A DNA stretch of 64,000 bases from Salmonella enterica subsp. diarizonae (GTDB lineage: Bacteria; Pseudomonadota; Gammaproteobacteria; Enterobacterales; Enterobacteriaceae): the NCBI RefSeq assembly GCF_008692785.1, contig NZ_VXJV01000001.1, positions 682,001-746,000 on the forward strand, given 5' to 3'. Each line of letters opens with the position of its first letter. Position 1 is the stretch's first letter. Made by a program: the position numbers and the translations under genes. Positions 58,888-64,000 of the stretch are shown here, in pieces. Under the pieces are notes generated by a model that worked only from the letters and a program-made list of their open reading frames with translations, ran no database searches and had not been told where the DNA came from.

Positions 58888-58926
58888 GGCAGGAGAGATA
58901 TTCTTCTCCTCAATATCTCTCCTGCC
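58888..58926. repeat. Perfect 15-bp inverted repeat downstream of gltD
   Basis: GGCAGGAGAGATATT at 58888-58902 and its exact complement at 58912-58926, 9-nt loop. Strong hairpin after the gltBD operon. No T-run follows, so not a classic terminator; it may stabilise the operon 3' end or be an end of a lost element. Confidence 0.8.
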
Positions 58927-59056
58927 GGTTCTGGAAACCCGCTCGTAAATCGAGATGTAATACCATGTAAAATCCGTTCACGGATTGATCCGTTTACGCC
59001 TGAGGCGTATTGATAGCGTTCTAATTTCACATTAAAACTATCACGTAAGGGATGAC

Positions 59057-59561
59057 ATGACGAATCCAACTTTATCGCCACAGTCTGATGAATATCAGCA
59101 AATTCATGACGGCATTATTCGTCTGGTCGATACGGCCCGTACTGAGACCGTACGCAGTATCAATACCATCATGACCGCCACCTATTAGGAAATTGGCCGA
59201 CGCATTGTCGAATTTGAACAGGGAGGAGAAGCGCGAGCGGCCTATGGTACTCAGCTTATCGAACGATTGGCGGTGGATTTAAGCCAGCGCTATAAGCGCG
59301 GTTTTTCCACCAGAAACCTATGGCAAATTCGTACATTTTATCTTTGCTTTCAACATATTGAAATTCCGCAGACACTGTCTGCGGAATCTAATAGCATACT
59401 GCTCGCCAAAACATTCCCTCTTCCCTGGTCAGCTTATGTGCGTCTGCTGTCGGTGAAAGATAACGATGCCCGCCGCTTTTATGAAAAAGAGACTTTACGT
59501 AACGCTGCTGGCTGATGAACTTGTGCGCTCACAAAACCTGTTGGAGACGCGCAAATCATAA
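59057..59561 (+). pseudogene. Degraded DUF1016 / YhcG-type PDDEXK nuclease-family gene
   Basis: The frame from ATG 59057 reads MTNPTLSPQSDEYQQIHDGI and continues into the DUF1016 N-terminal pattern (EIGRRIVEFEQGGEARAAYG, then RGFSTRNLWQIRTFY). It is broken by TAG at 59186-59188, where the family has Trp (AxYWEIGRRI), consistent with TGG to TAG. The frame closes at 59513-59515. In another frame LADELVRSQNLLETRKS to TAA at 59561 looks like the family C-terminus, so the central and nuclease part is deleted. E. coli yhcG lies in this neighbourhood. Not functional as read. Confidence 0.75.
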
Positions 59562-59633
59562 TGCCAGAGACCGCCAGATATTATCCCCGATAACTCAAAT
59601 ATCGCCTCTTCACGATGCTATATGTAAATCCGT

Positions 59634-59649
59634 ACGTAAACGTTTGCAT
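59634..59649. promoter_or_regulatory. PurR operator of codBA
   Basis: ACGTAAACGTTTGCAT matches the PurR consensus ACGCAAACGTTTGCGT in 14 of 16 bases. It overlaps the -35 (TTGCAT 59644-59649) of a promoter with -10 TATTAT (59666-59671, 16-bp spacer), so purine-dependent repression is expected. Confidence 0.75.
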
Positions 59650-59707
59650 TCATCAAAAAAATGTATATTATGCGGCGGATTTTTTGGCCAAATTTCAAGG
59701 AGGCGTT

Positions 59708-60958
59708 GTGTCGCAGGACAACAATTATAGCCAGGGGCCAGTTCCCCAGGCGGCGCGGAAAGGCGTGATTCCACTGACGTTTGTCATGTTGGGTTTAACG
59801 TTTTTTTCCGCCAGTATGTGGACCGGAGGGACGCTCGGCACCGGCCTTTCCTATCATGATTTCTTCCTCGCAGTTCTCTTCGGTAATCTCCTCCTCGGTA
59901 TCTACACTGCATTTCTTGGCTACATCGGCGCAAAAACCGGACTCTCCACCCACCTCCTTGCACGTTACTCCTTTGGCGTTAAAGGCTCATGGCTTCCCTC
60001 CTTGCTGCTTGGCGGCACACAGGTAGGCTGGTTTGGCGTTGGCGTAGCGATGTTCGCTATTCCGGTCAGTAAAGCGACGGGCATTGATGCCAATATCCTG
60101 ATTGCCGTTTCGGGTCTGCTGATGACCCTGACCATCTTTTTCGGCATCTCGGCGTTGACCATTTTGTCTATCATTGCCGTACCCGCGATCGTTATTCTGG
60201 GTAGCTACTCCGTCTGGCTGGCGGTCAGCGGCGTGGGTGGGCTGGAGCATTTAAAAACGATAATGCCGCAGACACCGCTGGATTTTTCCAGCGCGCTGGC
60301 GCTGGTGGTGGGATCATTTGTCAGCGCCGGTACATTGACCGCCGACTTCGTCCGCTTCGGGCGTCGTGCCAAAAGCGCCGTACTGATTGCGATGGTCGCT
60401 TTTTTCCTCGGTAACTCGCTGATGTTTATCTTTGGCGCGGCAGGCGCTGCCGCCGTCGGTCAGGCGGATATCTCTGACGTGATGATCGCGCAGGGGCTGT
60501 TGCTGCCCGCGATTGTGGTGCTCGGCCTGAATATCTGGACCACCAACGACAACGCGCTGTACGCATCGGGCCTGGGCTTCGCCAATATTACCGGCCTTTC
60601 CAGCCGCACGCTGTCGGTGGCTAACGGTATTATCGGTACCGTGTGCGCGCTGTGGCTTTACAATAATTTTGTCGGCTGGCTGACGTTCCTCTCATCTGCC
60701 ATCCCACCGATTGGCGGGGTGATTATTGCCGACTACCTGTTAAACCGCCGCCGCTATGCCGACTTCAACACCGCGCGCTTTATTCCTGTTAACTGGATTG
60801 CTATTCTTTCCGTCGCGCTGGGCATCGCCGCCGGACATTATGTTCCAGGTATTGTGCCCGTCAACGCCGTACTCGGCGGCGTCTTCAGCTATATCTTGTT
60901 GAATCCACTTTGCAATCGCAGCTTTGCGAAATCCCCGGAGATCGGCCATGCAGAATAA
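59708..60958 (+). CDS. codB: Cytosine permease CodB
   Basis: 416 residues, NCS1 family with about 12 transmembrane helices; imports cytosine by cation symport. Start is the GTG at 59708, directly after AAGGAGG (5-nt gap), reading [18 protein letters not shown] as in E. coli CodB. Overlaps codA by 11 nt. Three residues shorter than E. coli CodB, with a different C-terminal tail. PurR box in the promoter. Confidence 0.95.
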   Translation: MSQDNNYSQGPVPQAARKGVIPLTFVMLGLTFFSASMWTGGTLGTGLSYHDFFLAVLFGNLLLGIYTAFLGYIGAKTGLSTHLLARYSFGVKGSWLPSLLLGGTQVGWFGVGVAMFAIPVSKATGIDANILIAVSGLLMTLTIFFGISALTILSIIAVPAIVILGSYSVWLAVSGVGGLEHLKTIMPQTPLDFSSALALVVGSFVSAGTLTADFVRFGRRAKSAVLIAMVAFFLGNSLMFIFGAAGAAAVGQADISDVMIAQGLLLPAIVVLGLNIWTTNDNALYASGLGFANITGLSSRTLSVANGIIGTVCALWLYNNFVGWLTFLSSAIPPIGGVIIADYLLNRRRYADFNTARFIPVNWIAILSVALGIAAGHYVPGIVPVNAVLGGVFSYILLNPLCNRSFAKSPEIGHAE

Positions 60959-62228
60959 TTCCCTTACCATCCGTCAGGCGCGTCTGCAGGGGCGCGAAGG
61001 ATTGTGGCAGCTCACGATTGAAAACGGTCGCTTTAGCCGTATTGAACCGCAGGAAGCGGCCTCGTTGGCGCAAGGCGAAGCGCTGGATGCCGAAGGTGGG
61101 CTGGTCATCCCGCCGTTTGTTGAGCCACATATTCACCTGGACACCACGCAAACCGCAGGCGAACCGAACTGGAATCAGTCGGGGACGCTGTTTGAAGGGA
61201 TTGAGCGCTGGGCCGAACGTAAAGCGATGCTCACCCACGAAGACGTGAAGTCACGTGCGATGCAAACCCTCAAGTGGCAGATGGCCAACGGCATCCAGTA
61301 TGTCCGTACTCACGTTGACGTTTCTGACCCGGCGCTGACGGCACTGAAAGCGATGCTGGAAGTGAAGCAGGAGGTTGCGCCATGGGTAGACCTGCAAATC
61401 GTCGCCTTCCCGCAAGAAGGTATTCTTTCTTATCCCAACGGTGAAGCGCTGTTAGAGGAAGCCGTACGTTTGGGCGCTGACGTTATTGGCGCAATCCCGC
61501 ACTTTGAGTTCACGCGGGAATATGGCGTTGAATCGCTGCACAAAACCTTCGCCCTGGCGCAGAAATACGACAGACTGATCGATGTGCACTGCGACGAAAT
61601 TGATGATGAGCAGTCTCGCTTTGTCGAAACGGTCGCGGCGCTGGCGCATCGCGATGGCATGGGCGCGCGCGTCACTGCCAGTCATACCACCGCAATGCAC
61701 TCCTATAACGGCGCCTACGCTTCACGCCTGTTCCGCCTATTGAAAATGTCGGGGATTAACTTCATTGCTAACCCGCTGGTGAATATCCACTTGCAAGGGC
61801 GGTTTGATACCTATCCCAAGCGCCGCGGCGTAACCCGCGTGAAAGAGATGCTGGAGACGGGCATTAATGTCTGCTTTGGTCATGATGACGTATTCGATCC
61901 GTGGTATCCGCTGGGTACCGCCAATATGCTGCAGGTGCTACACATGGGGTTACACGTTTGCCAGTTGATGGGATACGGACAAATCAATGATGGGCTGAAT
62001 TTGATCACCACCCACAGCGCGAAAACTCTGCATTTACCGGACTACGGCCTGAACGTCGGCAATTCCGCGAATCTGGTTATCTTACCGGCTGAGAATGGAT
62101 TCGACGCGGTGCGCCGCCAGACGCCTGCCCGTTACTCGATTCGCCACGGGCGGGTTATTGCCGAGACGGTGCCGAGCCAGACAACGCTGCACCTGACCCA
62201 GCCGGAAGCCGTGACGTTTAAGCGCTAA
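60948..62228 (+). CDS. codA: Cytosine deaminase CodA
   Basis: 426 residues, amidohydrolase superfamily. Cytosine to uracil plus ammonia (and 5-fluorocytosine to 5-fluorouracil). Metal ligands H61 and H63 in EPHIHLD; further conserved sites [24 protein letters not shown] and [10 protein letters not shown]. The start at 60948 ([10 protein letters not shown]) lies inside codB. In E. coli K-12 codBA is near lac; here it is between gltD and nan. Confidence 0.96.
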   Translation: MQNNSLTIRQARLQGREGLWQLTIENGRFSRIEPQEAASLAQGEALDAEGGLVIPPFVEPHIHLDTTQTAGEPNWNQSGTLFEGIERWAERKAMLTHEDVKSRAMQTLKWQMANGIQYVRTHVDVSDPALTALKAMLEVKQEVAPWVDLQIVAFPQEGILSYPNGEALLEEAVRLGADVIGAIPHFEFTREYGVESLHKTFALAQKYDRLIDVHCDEIDDEQSRFVETVAALAHRDGMGARVTASHTTAMHSYNGAYASRLFRLLKMSGINFIANPLVNIHLQGRFDTYPKRRGVTRVKEMLETGINVCFGHDDVFDPWYPLGTANMLQVLHMGLHVCQLMGYGQINDGLNLITTHSAKTLHLPDYGLNVGNSANLVILPAENGFDAVRRQTPARYSIRHGRVIAETVPSQTTLHLTQPEAVTFKR

Positions 62229-62242
62229 CCGACACCTTCACA

Positions 62243-62270
62243 ACGCAGCCCCGCAAAGGGGCCTGCGTTT
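62243..62270 (+). terminator. codA terminator
   Basis: CGCAG-CCCC-GCAAA-GGGG-C-CTGCG followed by TTTATATTT, 15 nt after the codA stop; one-base bulge in the stem. Confidence 0.75.
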
Positions 62271-62391
62271 ATATTTCATCCACAATGCACGGAAAACTAC
62301 AAGTGGATGAGAACTGCCACTGGGATAAAATCGGCGCTGTCGATCTGCGCCAAATCCACCGCGGCAACGCCAGTCCCTTACAGAGTTAACG

Positions 62392-62541
62392 TGCAGGCGC
62401 TGAAACTAACGGCAGAGGCGCGCCATACTCGTTGACGTAAGTCAGCACTGGAGCGCTTATCACGTTGTCCGCTTTAACCTTCATCGCCGCGCTGCCCCCG
62501 GGCGCAATCACTAACGGCGAATGCATGAGGGTTCCGAATCG
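62392..62541 (-). pseudogene. Possible C-terminal remnant of a fimbrial chaperone
   Basis: Minus-strand frame without start reads ...FGTLMHSPLVIAPGGSAAMK and ends VLTYVNEYGAPLPLVSAPAR-stop. The pattern APGGSA...(hydrophobic)-x-YVNEYGAPLPL resembles the C-terminal strand of PapD-like pilus chaperones (APxSxxx...INDYGxxxP). E. coli has a chaperone-usher cluster (yhcA, yhcD-F) near here, but I could not compare sequences, and about 45 codons are little evidence. Confidence 0.3.
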
Positions 62542-62551
62542 ATGCGTTTAC

Positions 62552-62577
62552 CTTGCCGGAAGGATACTTCCGGCAAG
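62552..62577 (-). other. Perfect 11-bp hairpin after yhcH
   Basis: CTTGCCGGAAG-GATA-CTTCCGGCAAG, 5 nt after the yhcH stop, at the end of the nan operon. No T-run on the minus strand; probably an mRNA 3'-end stabiliser or a Rho-linked end. Confidence 0.6.
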
Positions 62578-62581
62578 AGAT

Positions 62582-63917
<1,336 letters not shown>

Positions 63918-63921
<4 letters not shown>

Positions 63922-64000
63922 GACGCCGCCTTTTTTAATGCGTCGTTATACCATCCACAGATATGTTCCAGACGGGTAATGGCGGACCCCACCGTCACCG
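63918..64000 (-). CDS. nanE: N-acetylmannosamine-6-phosphate 2-epimerase NanE (C-terminal end only)
   Basis: Only the last 26 codons are in the window ([20 protein letters not shown]... to TGA at 63918). VGSAITRL is the C-terminal phosphate-binding strand of the NanE TIM barrel. The rest lies beyond position 64000. Confidence 0.9.

Larger units (their letters stand above)
62229..62581. other. codA-yhcH spacer with terminator and gene remnant
   Basis: 353 bp between convergent genes. It holds the codA terminator (62243-62270), a minus-strand reading remnant (62392-62541) and a perfect 11-bp palindrome (62552-62577) after the yhcH stop. A plus-strand frame from 62285 (34 codons) has no recognised match. 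Confidence 0.5.

Noticed and set aside
62285-62389. 34-codon plus-strand frame MHGKLQVDENCHWDK...
   Set aside because: No clear ribosome site and no recognised relative; lies after the codA terminator.

Overview
This window is enterobacterial chromosome, and most probably Salmonella enterica. Gene order and protein lengths follow the E. coli K-12 segment from yhbS to nanE almost gene for gene. The differences point to Salmonella: cytosine genes (codBA) lie between gltD and the nan operon, no yhbX or gltF is seen, and yhb/yrb proteins and ArcZ diverge slightly. Species assignment rests on recalled homologues; no search was run. The DNA is mostly conserved core genome with even codon use. The accessory part is small and concentrated at 18.3-20.3 kb and 58.8-62.6 kb.

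Layout. 1-4.3 kb: yhbS/ubiT diverge from ubiUV (oxygen-independent ubiquinone synthesis), then yhbW. 4.4-18.1 kb, minus strand: mtr, then the gene-expression operon metY-rimP-nusA-infB-rbfA-truB-rpsO-pnp-nlpI-yrbN-deaD, with two ERIC repeats inside it. 18.4-20.3 kb: argG on the plus strand, between metY and leuU. 20.3-25.8 kb, minus: secG, glmM, folP, ftsH, rlmE. 25.9-28.6 kb: yhbY and dacB on plus, with greA on minus between them. 28.7-31.5 kb, minus: rplU-rpmA-yhbE-obgE. 31.8-33.3 kb: ispB and sfsB. 33.3-38.2 kb, minus: mlaFEDCB, ibaG, murA. 38.4-47.3 kb, plus: yrbG-kdsD-kdsC-lptC-lptA-lptB-rpoN-hpf-ptsN-rapZ-npr, then yrbL. 47.3-52.3 kb, minus: mtgA, elbB, arcB, yhcC, with the sRNA ArcZ on plus between elbB and arcB. 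53-58.9 kb: gltBD. 59-62.2 kb: a broken DUF1016-type nuclease gene and codBA. 62.6-64 kb, minus: the 3' end of the sialic acid operon (nanE-nanK-yhcH).

Together the genes cover translation and transcription control (NusA, IF2, RbfA, RimP, TruB, S15, L21, L27, Obg, GreA, two tRNAs), RNA turnover (PNPase, DeaD, RapZ), and the envelope. Envelope functions are LPS export (Kds/Lpt), retrograde phospholipid transport (Mla), peptidoglycan (GlmM, MurA, DacB, MtgA) and undecaprenyl-independent isoprenoids (IspB). Nitrogen/PTS control (RpoN, PtsN, NPr, GltBD) and redox sensing (ArcB/ArcZ) are also present.

I do not see a wholly new system such as a defence island, CRISPR array, prophage or intact IS. 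The signals most worth follow-up are five: argG sits between an intact tRNA-Leu and an exact copy of its last 18 nt, as if it had been inserted into leuU; a nested inverted repeat lies just upstream of yhbW; an ERIC element carries an internal insertion; the DUF1016-type gene is eroded; and a perfect 15-bp palindrome follows gltD.
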